Source: Proteiniphilum sp. UBA1403
Lineage (GTDB): Bacteria; Bacteroidota; Bacteroidia; Bacteroidales; Dysgonomonadaceae
Assembly: GCA_002305715.1 (NCBI GenBank)
Contig: DBQD01000072.1
Location: 78,543-142,542 of the forward strand
Length of the DNA: 64,000 bases
Direction of reading: 5' to 3'
The translations under genes were made by a program, and so were the position numbers. Positions within the stretch are counted from its first letter, which is position 1. Each line of letters starts with the position of its first letter. The notes under the pieces are model-generated. The model ran no database searches and was not told the origin of the DNA. It saw only the letters and a list, made by a program, of their open reading frames with translations. Shown piece after piece: positions 17,892-25,969 of this stretch.

Positions 17892-19934
17892 ATGAACAGA
17901 AAATTAGTGCAAACGAAGAAGGTGTATCGTTTCAAACGATTCGCTCGTAAGTCGTACAGCGTTTTCAACAGCTTGCATAAGACAATCACCATAGGTGTCT
18001 TGTCGGGTTGCGCCCTGATGAATGCGCATGCGGCTATTGTTGATCCGGCAGAAAAGATTGCCACTGAACGATCTATTGACACAATACCTTCTACAGAGCT
18101 TGATGAGGTTGTGGTAACTGCTACAAAGGTGGGACTGCCTTTGAACCTTGCAGCTAAGCAAGTGACCCTCATTTCAAAACAGGAAATTGAGCGAGCGCCG
18201 GTGCGCAGCATCGAAGATCTTCTCAAGTATGTAGCAGGTGTAGACATCCTGCAGCGCGGACCGCACGGCGTACAGGCGGACATCTCTCTTCGTGGCGGAT
18301 CATTCGATCAGACAGCCATCCTTCTAAACGGTATTAACCTTACCAGCCCCCACACAGGACATTACAGTTTCGACATTCCGGTCAACCTTTCCGATATCGA
18401 GCGCATAGAGATTGTGCAAGGACCCTCTTCCATGGTATATGGTGCAAGTGCCTTTGCTGGGGGAGTCAACATCATCACTAAAAAGGAGGAAAAAGCCACT
18501 GCTTTTGCCAAACTGGAGGGTGGCATGCATGGCCTCTTTGGGGCAGAGGCAAGGGGATCATACAAGGTAGGCCTTGCTTCTCACTCCTTCTCTGCCGGAT
18601 ATAAACAATCGGACGGCTACATACGGAATAGCGATTACAAAATCACAAACCTACTTTGGCAGAGCCGGTTTAGGGCAAACGGATCGAATATCGATTTTCA
18701 AGCGGGGTTGAATAATAAAGCGTACGGTGCCAATACCTTCTACAGTGCCGCTTATCCAAATCAGTTCGACAATACAGAGGGCATCTTTTTCTCCGTGAGA
18801 GGAGAATCACAGGGGAAGCTGAAGTTTATTCCACATATTTACTGGAATCGTCATTACGACGAGTTTCAGCTCATTCGGGAGGGTACTCCTGATGTACCTG
18901 ACTGGTACAAGAGCCACAACTATCATCGCAGCGATGTGTTCGGTATGAACCTCCATATGCAGGTTGCCACCACTTGGGGTATCACCAGCTTTGGTGGAGA
19001 ATTCAGGAACGAGGGGATCCTGAGCAACGTGCTGGGTAAACCAATCGAAGAAAGTATCGGGAAATACACAAAATCAGATAATCGAACCAACATCAGCTAT
19101 TTCGCTGAACATAATTTCATTTGGGAGAAGCTGACAATCTCGTTGGGAGGATTGTTGAATTACAATACAGCCATTACAGACCAGGTGGACTTCTATCCTG
19201 CGCTGAATGGTTCGTTTCGAGCAACAGATCACCTCAGTCTGTATACCTCCTGGAATAAGGCAACCCGTATGCCCACCTTTACCGATCTTTATTATACGAC
19301 TGCCACACATATGGGGAACATTGATTTGAAATCGGAACAGTCGGAAGCATTTGAAAGTGGAATCAAATATAGTCACCCCGTGGTACGCGCAAATGTTGCC
19401 CTATTCCTCATGAAGGGTAGAAACATGATCGACTGGGTGAAGACTTCCCCCGAAGCATTGTGGGAATCTCGCAACCATACACAACTCAACAAGAAAGGGT
19501 TTGAAGCAGCATTGAATGTCAACCTTACTTCTTGGTTTGGAGAGCAGCAGCCCTTGCGGTCATTTTCGGCCGGTTACATGTTCATCGATCAGGAACGGGT
19601 GAAGGATGAATTGATATCGAACTACTCATTGAATCATTTGCGTCACAAGGTGACAGCAGAGCTGCATCACACAGTGGTGAAACGACTCACCCTGTCGTGG
19701 CACTTTCGCTGGCAACAACGAATGGGGTCGTATGTGCAGTATGTAGATCTGAAGCCGGGAGAGAAGGTAGAATTTGCACCAGTTGCATTATTCGATGCGA
19801 AGGCCAACTATGAATTGGGTTGCACGAACCTGTTTCTTCAAGCCAACAATATTTTTAATACCACCTATGTGGATCTAGGCAACATTCCGCAGCCCGGATT
19901 CTGGTTCACAGGTGGTGTGAGCATCCGACTTTAA
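17892..19934 (+). CDS. TonB-dependent outer-membrane receptor
   Basis: This 680-residue receptor has an N-terminal signal region ending near NAHA (about 50), a TonB box-like stretch LDEVVVTATKVG, the plug domain (about 75-190, with IRSIEDLLKYVAGVDI-like and GPSSMVYGASAFAGGVNIIT blocks) and a 22-strand barrel ending GFWFTGGVSIRL with the usual terminal aromatic pattern. It belongs to the BtuB/siderophore receptor type, not the SusC type, since it lacks the carboxypeptidase-like extension. The substrate is unknown. It stands alone, with a structured leader upstream. An extended, Arg/Lys-rich N-terminus precedes the hydrophobic signal core. Confidence 0.87.
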   Translation: MNRKLVQTKKVYRFKRFARKSYSVFNSLHKTITIGVLSGCALMNAHAAIVDPAEKIATERSIDTIPSTELDEVVVTATKVGLPLNLAAKQVTLISKQEIERAPVRSIEDLLKYVAGVDILQRGPHGVQADISLRGGSFDQTAILLNGINLTSPHTGHYSFDIPVNLSDIERIEIVQGPSSMVYGASAFAGGVNIITKKEEKATAFAKLEGGMHGLFGAEARGSYKVGLASHSFSAGYKQSDGYIRNSDYKITNLLWQSRFRANGSNIDFQAGLNNKAYGANTFYSAAYPNQFDNTEGIFFSVRGESQGKLKFIPHIYWNRHYDEFQLIREGTPDVPDWYKSHNYHRSDVFGMNLHMQVATTWGITSFGGEFRNEGILSNVLGKPIEESIGKYTKSDNRTNISYFAEHNFIWEKLTISLGGLLNYNTAITDQVDFYPALNGSFRATDHLSLYTSWNKATRMPTFTDLYYTTATHMGNIDLKSEQSEAFESGIKYSHPVVRANVALFLMKGRNMIDWVKTSPEALWESRNHTQLNKKGFEAALNVNLTSWFGEQQPLRSFSAGYMFIDQERVKDELISNYSLNHLRHKVTAELHHTVVKRLTLSWHFRWQQRMGSYVQYVDLKPGEKVEFAPVALFDAKANYELGCTNLFLQANNIFNTTYVDLGNIPQPGFWFTGGVSIRL

Positions 19935-19965
19935 TTTACACTCGTAAAAGCAAAAGAGGCTATTT

Positions 19966-21672
19966 TCAATTGCCGACAAGTACTCCCGAGATGCACCAGT
20001 AGCTAGAGCTGTTTCCTGCAGGATCACCTACCGGTATGGCCACCTTTACCTGATGTGATCCTGCCTTTAGCTCACCCACATGGATGTAGACCGGATAACT
20101 CACTGTGCCGGGACACCAACCCGAGCGACTTAAGTCTGACGAAGAGAGACCGTTTGAGAAATTTCCCGAAGCGGGATTGCGTTCTCTGTAACTGCCACAA
20201 TCTTCGCGCCACGGAGTGTAGGCGATGATGCGTTCACCATTTAAGAATACCTCATTCAGCTTCGGATTAAACTCATCACCTCCACCCCATCCACCATGTC
20301 CGGTGGAAATATAGCGGATATAGGCATTTTTCAGATCTTTGTCGGTCGTAAAATTTACCGTCAGTGAGTCATTACGAAAGAGATTCTCGGGGTAGCTCTG
20401 GCCGGCCATCTCCATAATATTAACTGTTGCAAAAAGTGGATACACCTCTTTCTCCTGGGCATCCGACTGAGGGTAATATTTGATGTCAAGCGTTACATTG
20501 TGCCCATCGTGAACGTAGTTCCCAATCCAAGCCCCTACCCATACTTCACCTTTCAGCAAAGAAGCATAGTCGGTCACTTCCTGTTTGAATAGGACCGAAT
20601 CGGGCCAGTTGTAATTGGCCACTTCAATGTGATTATATCCTCTCACACCAAAAGAGGTGTAGAAACGCATCAATTCAAGTGGAGGTAGATAATCGTCCGT
20701 AACCACCATTCCTTGGTAGGCTTTTCCATCTTTATCATAATATTGAGGCAGGGATTCCTTGCCATTGAGAAGACCTTCAATAAAAGAATGTTCCCGTCCT
20801 GTTGGAATTATAAAAATTGATCCGGTGCGGTCGTATGCATCACCCTCTGAGTAATGAGACAGCTCGGCAAAGATGGAGTAGCCATCATTTACCTCCGGCA
20901 GCTTCACCTTCCTCAACAGAATGGAACCTTGGGCAAAGCGCAGTACTTTGTCCGCTTCAAGTTGGGTTACATTGGGAATATCACGAAAATAAATGCTTTC
21001 GTGATCGAATACATTCACAGAAATTACTTGGCTCTGTTGAATTCGATAATTGAAAGCCGATGCTTTGAGTTCAGTCCCCTCCAACAAGGGCGCCAGCTGT
21101 AACTTCTCTTTGATGAGTTCAACCTTACTGGCTTCAGCCATGACATTGCCATTTCTCACCACCTTCAGTACGACACCGTCGGGTATAGCCACACCCGGAA
21201 GGACAGAACCACGCATACCCAGTTCGGTAGTGTACCATATCTCCATGGAGTTGGTATTGATCACTGTCTTGGCTTTCCGACAAGTATATCCAGCAATCAC
21301 CGCAGCTTCATCCAAGAATTCAAGTCCCTGGTTCATCCTAAACGTACGAACTGTATATATGAATTCAGTATCGCCAAGAAGGGCGGTCTTAATCTCCTTT
21401 CCTGCATTGTAATCGAGATAGGTCGTCTGCACAGGCGCACTTACTTCTCGCCCGTCGGTTTGTGTAGTAATGCGCGCCATATCTCCGGAAATCTCCATCA
21501 CGGTTTGAGGAAGATCGGCACGACCTGATCCTCCCATTGGATATATAATTCGAATGGATTCGAATTGAACGCTTCCTTTATTCCCTTTCAGGTGTGAAGG
21601 GGTGAATTCAACAGCTGTAGCAGTCGCTCCAATGAGCAACCCTACGAACAATAACATCAATTCTTTTTTCAT
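19966..21672 (-). CDS. Two-domain PNGase F (peptide-N4-(GlcNAc)asparagine amidase)
   Basis: The enzyme removes whole N-glycans from glycoproteins. After a signal peptide (1-20) comes an N-terminal domain of about 230 residues, then the catalytic region. DRTGSIFIIP (281-290) holds the likely catalytic Asp281. LELMRFYTSFGVRGYNHIE (332-350), VWVGAWIG, STGHGGWGGGDEF (456-468), WREDCGSYRERNPASGN (488-504) and GWCPGTVSYPV follow the jelly-roll pattern of Elizabethkingia PNGase F. The 568 residues exceed the classical enzyme (about 350) and fit the class with an extra N-terminal bowl-like domain (PNGase F-II). Its N-terminal piece AGYTCRKAKTVINTNSMEIWYTTELG also resembles GLPGLI-type proteins. Confidence 0.9.
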   Translation of the reverse strand: MKKELMLLFVGLLIGATATAVEFTPSHLKGNKGSVQFESIRIIYPMGGSGRADLPQTVMEISGDMARITTQTDGREVSAPVQTTYLDYNAGKEIKTALLGDTEFIYTVRTFRMNQGLEFLDEAAVIAGYTCRKAKTVINTNSMEIWYTTELGMRGSVLPGVAIPDGVVLKVVRNGNVMAEASKVELIKEKLQLAPLLEGTELKASAFNYRIQQSQVISVNVFDHESIYFRDIPNVTQLEADKVLRFAQGSILLRKVKLPEVNDGYSIFAELSHYSEGDAYDRTGSIFIIPTGREHSFIEGLLNGKESLPQYYDKDGKAYQGMVVTDDYLPPLELMRFYTSFGVRGYNHIEVANYNWPDSVLFKQEVTDYASLLKGEVWVGAWIGNYVHDGHNVTLDIKYYPQSDAQEKEVYPLFATVNIMEMAGQSYPENLFRNDSLTVNFTTDKDLKNAYIRYISTGHGGWGGGDEFNPKLNEVFLNGERIIAYTPWREDCGSYRERNPASGNFSNGLSSSDLSRSGWCPGTVSYPVYIHVGELKAGSHQVKVAIPVGDPAGNSSSYWCISGVLVGN

Positions 21673-21708
21673 TTGACTTTGGTTATAGAATTTGTCCTAT
21701 TTTTGCTG

Positions 21709-21716
21709 CAAATGTA
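21709..21716 (-). promoter_or_regulatory. -7 box for the PNGase F gene
   Basis: On the minus strand the box reads TACATTTG (21716 to 21709), matching TAnnTTTG. Transcription would start near 21702, giving a leader of about 30 nt. No clear -33 element was found. Confidence 0.5.
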
Positions 21717-21809
21717 GGAAAAGTTTTATCACGGTCTATCCTATTTCAATCCCTCCAAAGGATATCATTCCAAATTTCAGGTTAGTTCGAGTAGGTAAGG
21801 ATTATTCCG

Positions 21810-21817
21810 TATATTTG
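21810..21817 (+). promoter_or_regulatory. -7 box for the hydroxyacid dehydrogenase gene
   Basis: TATATTTG matches the Bacteroidetes -7 consensus. Transcription would begin near 21824, about 47 nt before the ATG at 21871. The box is divergent from that of the PNGase F gene, 94 bp away. Confidence 0.5.
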
Positions 21818-21870
21818 TAAAAACCATTTATCTTTCGGTAAAACAGTTACTTTAATAAAAACAAAACAGT

Positions 21871-22767
21871 ATGTTTCAAAAATTGGTGGCGATAGAGCCA
21901 ACGAGTCTTATTCCATCGGCGGAAAAAAAACTACACGCTTTTGCCAATGAGGTTGTATTATTTCCCGATAAACCCAATGATGACGACAACGAAATTGCTG
22001 CACGCATTGGTGATGCCGATGCTGTACTGCTAAGCTATACGACCCAACTGAGGAAGGGGGCACTGGAACAATGTCCCAATGTAAAATATATTGGTATGTG
22101 CAACTCACTCTACACGCCGGAGAGTGCCAATGTGGATATTTATTATGCAAACAGTCGGGGAATTACCGTTACCGGTATTCGTGATTATGGCGATGAGGGT
22201 GTGGTGGAATATGTTATCAGCGAGCTGGTACGTTGTTTCCATGGTTTTGACCAAGAACCATGGGATGGAATGCCTCGTGAGATAACGGGATTGAAAGCTG
22301 GAATTGTCGGACTCGGCAAGTCGGGCGGTATGATTGCCGATGCACTTCATTTTTTTGGTGCAGAGATCAGCTATTTTGCTCGCAGTGAAAAGGAAGATGC
22401 GAAAGCAAAAGGGTATTGTTTTCTTCCATTGGATGAATTGCTAGTCAAAAACGAAGTAATTTGCTGTTGTCTCAATCGGAATACCGTGCTCCTGCATGCT
22501 CCACAGTTTGAGAAACTAGGTAACAGAAAGATATTGTTCAACACCGGACTGTCGCCGGCATGGGATGAGGAGCCTTTTTTAGAGTGGTTAAATGGAGATA
22601 ATTTATGTTTTTGCGATACCGTAGGCGCTCTAGGAGGTGAACACCTGCTCACCAATCCCAATGTTCGCTGTATGCATGTGTCAACAGGCCGTACTCGTCA
22701 AGCGTTTGATCGGTTAAGTGAAAAAGTAATTCAAAACCTTTCCAACTATACAGGTATCAACGTATAA
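21871..22767 (+). CDS. D-isomer-specific 2-hydroxyacid dehydrogenase
   Basis: This NAD-dependent oxidoreductase of 298 residues has the dinucleotide motif GIVGLGKSGGMIADAL (about 146-161). The family's usual catalytic triad Arg/Glu/His is only partly seen: CLNRNT replaces the canonical region near Arg, and LGGEHLLTNPNV carries a probable active-site His region. The protein is shorter than the 320-330 residues of typical D-lactate or glycerate dehydrogenases. Substrate cannot be assigned. It stands alone between divergent and convergent neighbours. Confidence 0.8.
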   Translation: MFQKLVAIEPTSLIPSAEKKLHAFANEVVLFPDKPNDDDNEIAARIGDADAVLLSYTTQLRKGALEQCPNVKYIGMCNSLYTPESANVDIYYANSRGITVTGIRDYGDEGVVEYVISELVRCFHGFDQEPWDGMPREITGLKAGIVGLGKSGGMIADALHFFGAEISYFARSEKEDAKAKGYCFLPLDELLVKNEVICCCLNRNTVLLHAPQFEKLGNRKILFNTGLSPAWDEEPFLEWLNGDNLCFCDTVGALGGEHLLTNPNVRCMHVSTGRTRQAFDRLSEKVIQNLSNYTGINV

Positions 22768-22790
22768 TTCTCAATTTGAGTAGAAATATG

Positions 22791-22823
22791 ACCGAGTTCT
22801 CTCAAATAATGAGAGAACTCGGT
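22791..22823. terminator. Bidirectional terminator-like hairpin
   Basis: A perfect 14-bp stem (22791-22804 with 22810-22823) closes a 5-nt loop AATAA between two convergent genes. On the plus strand it is followed by TTGTATATTTT, and on the minus strand by CATATTTC. It would stop transcription from both sides. Confidence 0.8.
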
Positions 22824-22837
22824 TTGTATATTTTGCC

Positions 22838-23629
22838 CTAAAAAACAATGGGAGAAACAATATTCTGCAGGGTTGCAACAACCGACCAGCCCGCAATTTC
22901 TGGGGTGGCACTGAAGACGTCGACAACAGCATGCACCTGGTCATTCTGTATCTCTACCCGCTGCCTATCGCCCGCTTCAAAACGGGGAGTCGACTCCATG
23001 GTAACCTGTAATTTTTCGGGACCCACTGTTGCCAGAGATGCTGCCACCGCTACATTCAAACCGGTAGGGAATACCGCTATTGCCTCCCGTGCTGTACCGG
23101 AAAAGATCTGTTTGTTTTTGGACTCCATTTCGGCACTATAATAATTTGATCTCCTAAAAGCTCCTACTCCCTTTTCATTCAAGAACTGGGCGGAAGCATT
23201 TCCCATCAGTGTGGCAGTGCGTAGTACATCGAACCCACCTGTGGCTCCTGAAGCAAGATAAACGCGTGTTCCGAATTCATTGCCGGCCTCCTTCACCGCT
23301 TCTAAAAAACGATCATCCGCAAGAGCCCCAATTGATAACGTAACAATGGATGTTCCATTTCTCAGCGTTGGCAATGCAATTTCCTTCATTGCTGCCGGTG
23401 ATGCAGCCTCCACCAAATAGTCGGGTTTCAATTCAAGCAAATCATTCAGTGAAATACATACGCTGCATGACTTACCTGCTTGCGTCATCCTTGAAGCAAG
23501 TCTTTCAGCCTTGGCAGTTGTACGTGAATAAACACCCACAAGTTCATACTCGGGTAAGATCCCATTTAACAGGGCATCTGCCACAATATCGGCTAGATAA
23601 CCACAGCCTACAATTACAATTTTATTCAT
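22838..23629 (-). CDS. nadX: L-aspartate dehydrogenase-like oxidoreductase (NadX family)
   Basis: The 263-residue protein, started at the ATG 23629 (MNKIVIVGCGYLA), has an N-terminal Rossmann GxGxxA motif and the aspartate dehydrogenase landmarks: YLVEAASPAAMKEIALP, YLASGATGGFDVLRTA and FPTGLNVAVAASLA. Aspartate dehydrogenase makes iminoaspartate, the first intermediate of NAD synthesis. No nadA or nadC lies beside it, so the NAD role is inferred from family only. An ATG at 23656 would add nine residues before the Rossmann strand, which is unlikely. Confidence 0.8.
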   Translation of the reverse strand: MNKIVIVGCGYLADIVADALLNGILPEYELVGVYSRTTAKAERLASRMTQAGKSCSVCISLNDLLELKPDYLVEAASPAAMKEIALPTLRNGTSIVTLSIGALADDRFLEAVKEAGNEFGTRVYLASGATGGFDVLRTATLMGNASAQFLNEKGVGAFRRSNYYSAEMESKNKQIFSGTAREAIAVFPTGLNVAVAASLATVGPEKLQVTMESTPRFEAGDRQRVEIQNDQVHAVVDVFSATPEIAGWSVVATLQNIVSPIVF

Positions 23630-23887
23630 ACGTACAAAGATAGCCCCTTCAAACAAACACTCATAATAAAGAAGAGAGAAATCAAAATTTAGATTCTTAT
23701 TTTTTTTCGCTTACTTTGCAAAATAATTGCTCGACTATAGTATACAACAACTATCTTACATTCAACGAATAGAAAACATGCATATGTGAGGCATCATCCC
23801 ATCTATGAAGTTGCTGTTTGATGGCCCTTGCGTAACACCTTTCGATTAATTTGGTGCGTTTTTTTTACAGAACAAGCGGAAAAATAA

Positions 23888-24451
23888 ATGGAACTTGCCA
23901 CTCTCTATAATCTATATGTGGATGACTTATTCACCTATGGATGTTACCTCGGCTTCGATGGAGAGATCGTAAAAGATGCCATACACGATGTTTTTGTAAA
24001 GCTCACGATGGATGATGCTCAAATAAAGGAGATCACTAACATTAAATTTTATCTTTTCAAATCACTAAAAAACAGACTTCTCGACATCTACAAGAAACTA
24101 AAGAGAGAGGTCGTAAAGGATAATTTTGCACCTTTTGATGAAATGCCTTATGGAGAGATGCCCTTCCACATAACGATGAATGTTGAAGAGGACTATATCG
24201 AGAAAGAGGAACAGATAGTGATTAAAAAAGAGATAGATGAGATGTTGAATTCCCTCACATCACGCCAGCGTGAGATTATCTACCTTCGATATGTACATGA
24301 ATATGAGTACAATGAAATTGCTGAACTACTTCACATCTCCGTCCATAGTTGTCGCAAACTAGTCTCCAAAGCCATCCTGAGCCTTCGAGAAAAATATGGC
24401 ATTGCCTTCCTGATTTTCTCCCAAACGGGTTTCTTTCTTTCCAAACTCTAA
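23888..24451 (+). CDS. ECF RNA polymerase sigma factor of the glycan locus
   Basis: This 187-residue sigma-70 family factor has region 2 (YNLYVDDLFTYGCYLGFDGEIVKDAIHDVFVKL, with the DvF core contact) and region 4 (LTSRQREIIYLRYVHEYEYNEIAELLHISVHSCRKLVSKAILSLREK, a helix-turn-helix). It belongs to the group that pairs with FecR anti-sigma factors and STN-domain SusC transporters in Bacteroidetes. Inferred role: glycan passing through SusC releases it from FecR to transcribe the downstream locus. It has an unusual hydrophobic tail (FLIFSQTGFFLSKL). Confidence 0.93.
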   Translation: MELATLYNLYVDDLFTYGCYLGFDGEIVKDAIHDVFVKLTMDDAQIKEITNIKFYLFKSLKNRLLDIYKKLKREVVKDNFAPFDEMPYGEMPFHITMNVEEDYIEKEEQIVIKKEIDEMLNSLTSRQREIIYLRYVHEYEYNEIAELLHISVHSCRKLVSKAILSLREKYGIAFLIFSQTGFFLSKL

Positions 24452-24455
24452 TTTG

Positions 24456-24479
24456 ATTCCAACATTGGAATGATTTTTT
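24456..24479 (+). terminator. Terminator after the sigma gene
   Basis: ATTCCA (24456-24461) and TGGAAT (24466-24471) form a stem with loop ACAT, followed by GA and TTTTTT. It lies 4 bp after the sigma stop, separating sigma from fecR. Two further inverted pairs follow: GGAATGAT (24467-24474) with ATCATTCC (24496-24503), and ACAACCAT (24490-24497) with ATGGTTGT (24522-24529). They could form alternative folds. Confidence 0.6.
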
Positions 24480-24574
24480 ATCGACATCGACAACCATCAT
24501 TCCGAGAATACACCAATAACAATGGTTGTTGGCAGTAGATATAATGTTAAAATTTCAGTTTTTTTTTAAATAAA

Positions 24575-24602
24575 GGGGATAACTCGACGTGCCAATCGTC
24601 TT
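24575..24602 (+). promoter_or_regulatory. Candidate ECF-type promoter of fecR
   Basis: GGGGAT (24575-24580), a 16-bp spacer and CGTCTT (24597-24602), preceded by a T-run, resemble ECF promoters, whose -10 element often contains CGTC. No TAnnTTTG box is present here. Autoregulation by the neighbouring sigma factor is inferred; the start would fall near 24609, about 54 nt before fecR. Confidence 0.4.
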
Positions 24603-24662
24603 TATTACAACAAAGGATCTTTGCATGGAAACTATCCTTATATAGTACAAAAAAACAGAATC

Positions 24663-25844
24663 ATGGAGCATGACAAGCATTATTCTCACTTTACAGACCT
24701 GCTGAAAGACAGGGATTTTCTCCGTTGGCAACTGCTTCCGGATGAGGACCTCAATAAATACTGGCATGCATTTTTCGTGCAACATCCGGAACTGGAAGAT
24801 GAGCGACAGAAGGCGATTGATTATCTGAGAAATGAGGGTCTGAATAAAAAAATCCTGCCGTACAACGAACGTTCGGCTCTTTTAGAAAAAATTCAACGGA
24901 GTGTCAATCAAAAGAGAAAGAAACGGATTCGTACGGTATTGTGGTATGCATCTTCTGCTGCTGCCATTGCCCTTATGGTCATTGGCATCACCCTATTCCG
25001 ACCAGATATAGAACCTTTTGAAAGCCCGAATGAAGAGTTGATTATTGGGGAATTATTGAATCACCAAGATATTCAGTTCATCTCCAGCGGTGAAGCCATC
25101 TCCTTTAATCACGACGTGGAGGTAACCCTCGATGAAAAAGGTACAGTTGAAATCATTCAGAGCGACAGCAACGTCACCCGCCTTGATGTAAAGCGTGAAT
25201 TGGTAAACTCGTTGATTGTGCCTTATGGAAAACGTTCTACCCTTACCTTGGCCGATGGTACTCGGGTTTGGCTGAATTCGGGATCTGTATTGGAGTTTCC
25301 ATCTCAATTTCCCGGAAAGAGCAGGGAGGTAAAACTGGTTTCGGGTGAGATGTACGTGGAGGTGGCACACGACAAAAACAAACCGTTCTATGTACACACT
25401 TCCGACTTCAACGTGAGAGTCTATGGCACAAAATTCAATCTCACAAATTATGAAGGGACACCCCATTCAGTTGTGTTGGTAGAGGGGAGCGTGAGTGTGA
25501 TGAAGGATGCGGCAGAAACGCTTTTAAAACCCAACGAGCAATTGCTTATCTCGGAAGGGAACATGGAGCGGCAGATAGTAGACGTAACTCGTTACACCAG
25601 CTGGAAAGATGGTTTTCTACTCTTGGATAAAACCCCAATGACCGAAGTGTTGGAACAGGTTGGGCGATATTACAACCTCTCATTCAACTACGAACAGGAT
25701 ATGAATCTCAAAAACCGTACCTGCTCAGGTAAAATATATCTATCTGATAATCTAGATAACGTAATGACAACAATTGCACTGCTTAGTGCTACTAAATATG
25801 AAAAAATAAACGACCGAATCTATATCGGCCATGAATCAGAATAA
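24663..25844 (+). CDS. FecR-family anti-sigma factor
   Basis: This inner-membrane regulator of 393 residues holds the ECF sigma factor inactive until signalled by the outer-membrane transporter. It has a cytoplasmic N-terminal domain (about 1-85), one transmembrane helix (YASSAAAIALMVIGITLF, about 94-111), the FecR domain (VPYGKRSTLTLADGTRVWLNSGSVLEFP and on) and the C-terminal DUF4974/STN-like domain (TSWKDGFLLLDKTPMTEVLEQVGRYYNLSF). The ATG at 24663 is chosen over a TTG at 24621. It is separated from the sigma gene by 211 bp containing a terminator and candidate promoter. Confidence 0.93.
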   Translation: MEHDKHYSHFTDLLKDRDFLRWQLLPDEDLNKYWHAFFVQHPELEDERQKAIDYLRNEGLNKKILPYNERSALLEKIQRSVNQKRKKRIRTVLWYASSAAAIALMVIGITLFRPDIEPFESPNEELIIGELLNHQDIQFISSGEAISFNHDVEVTLDEKGTVEIIQSDSNVTRLDVKRELVNSLIVPYGKRSTLTLADGTRVWLNSGSVLEFPSQFPGKSREVKLVSGEMYVEVAHDKNKPFYVHTSDFNVRVYGTKFNLTNYEGTPHSVVLVEGSVSVMKDAAETLLKPNEQLLISEGNMERQIVDVTRYTSWKDGFLLLDKTPMTEVLEQVGRYYNLSFNYEQDMNLKNRTCSGKIYLSDNLDNVMTTIALLSATKYEKINDRIYIGHESE

Positions 25845-25880
25845 ATAGATATGCCTATGAAGAGATAAATAACGTGTTAT

Positions 25881-25957
25881 AAAAAAAAGAGTCGGACGAT
25901 ACTGCGAATATCATCCGACCAGGGTAATTTAATTTTCTTAGTCCAATAATAATTAAA
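25881..25957 (-). ncRNA. Predicted cis-antisense RNA in the susC leader
   Basis: On the minus strand TATTTTTG (25970 to 25963) is a -7 box overlapping the susC start codon. About 45 nt further on the same strand an 11-bp stem (25909-25919 with 25891-25901, one C-A mismatch, 7-nt loop) is followed by TC and eight T residues (25888 to 25881), a strong terminator. Both neighbouring genes are on the plus strand, so this terminator serves no protein gene. The implied RNA of about 75 nt is antisense to the susC leader, matching the DonS-type RNAs described for Bacteroides glycan loci with ECF/FecR control. Confidence 0.55.
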
Positions 25958-25969
25958 TTGAGCAAAAAT

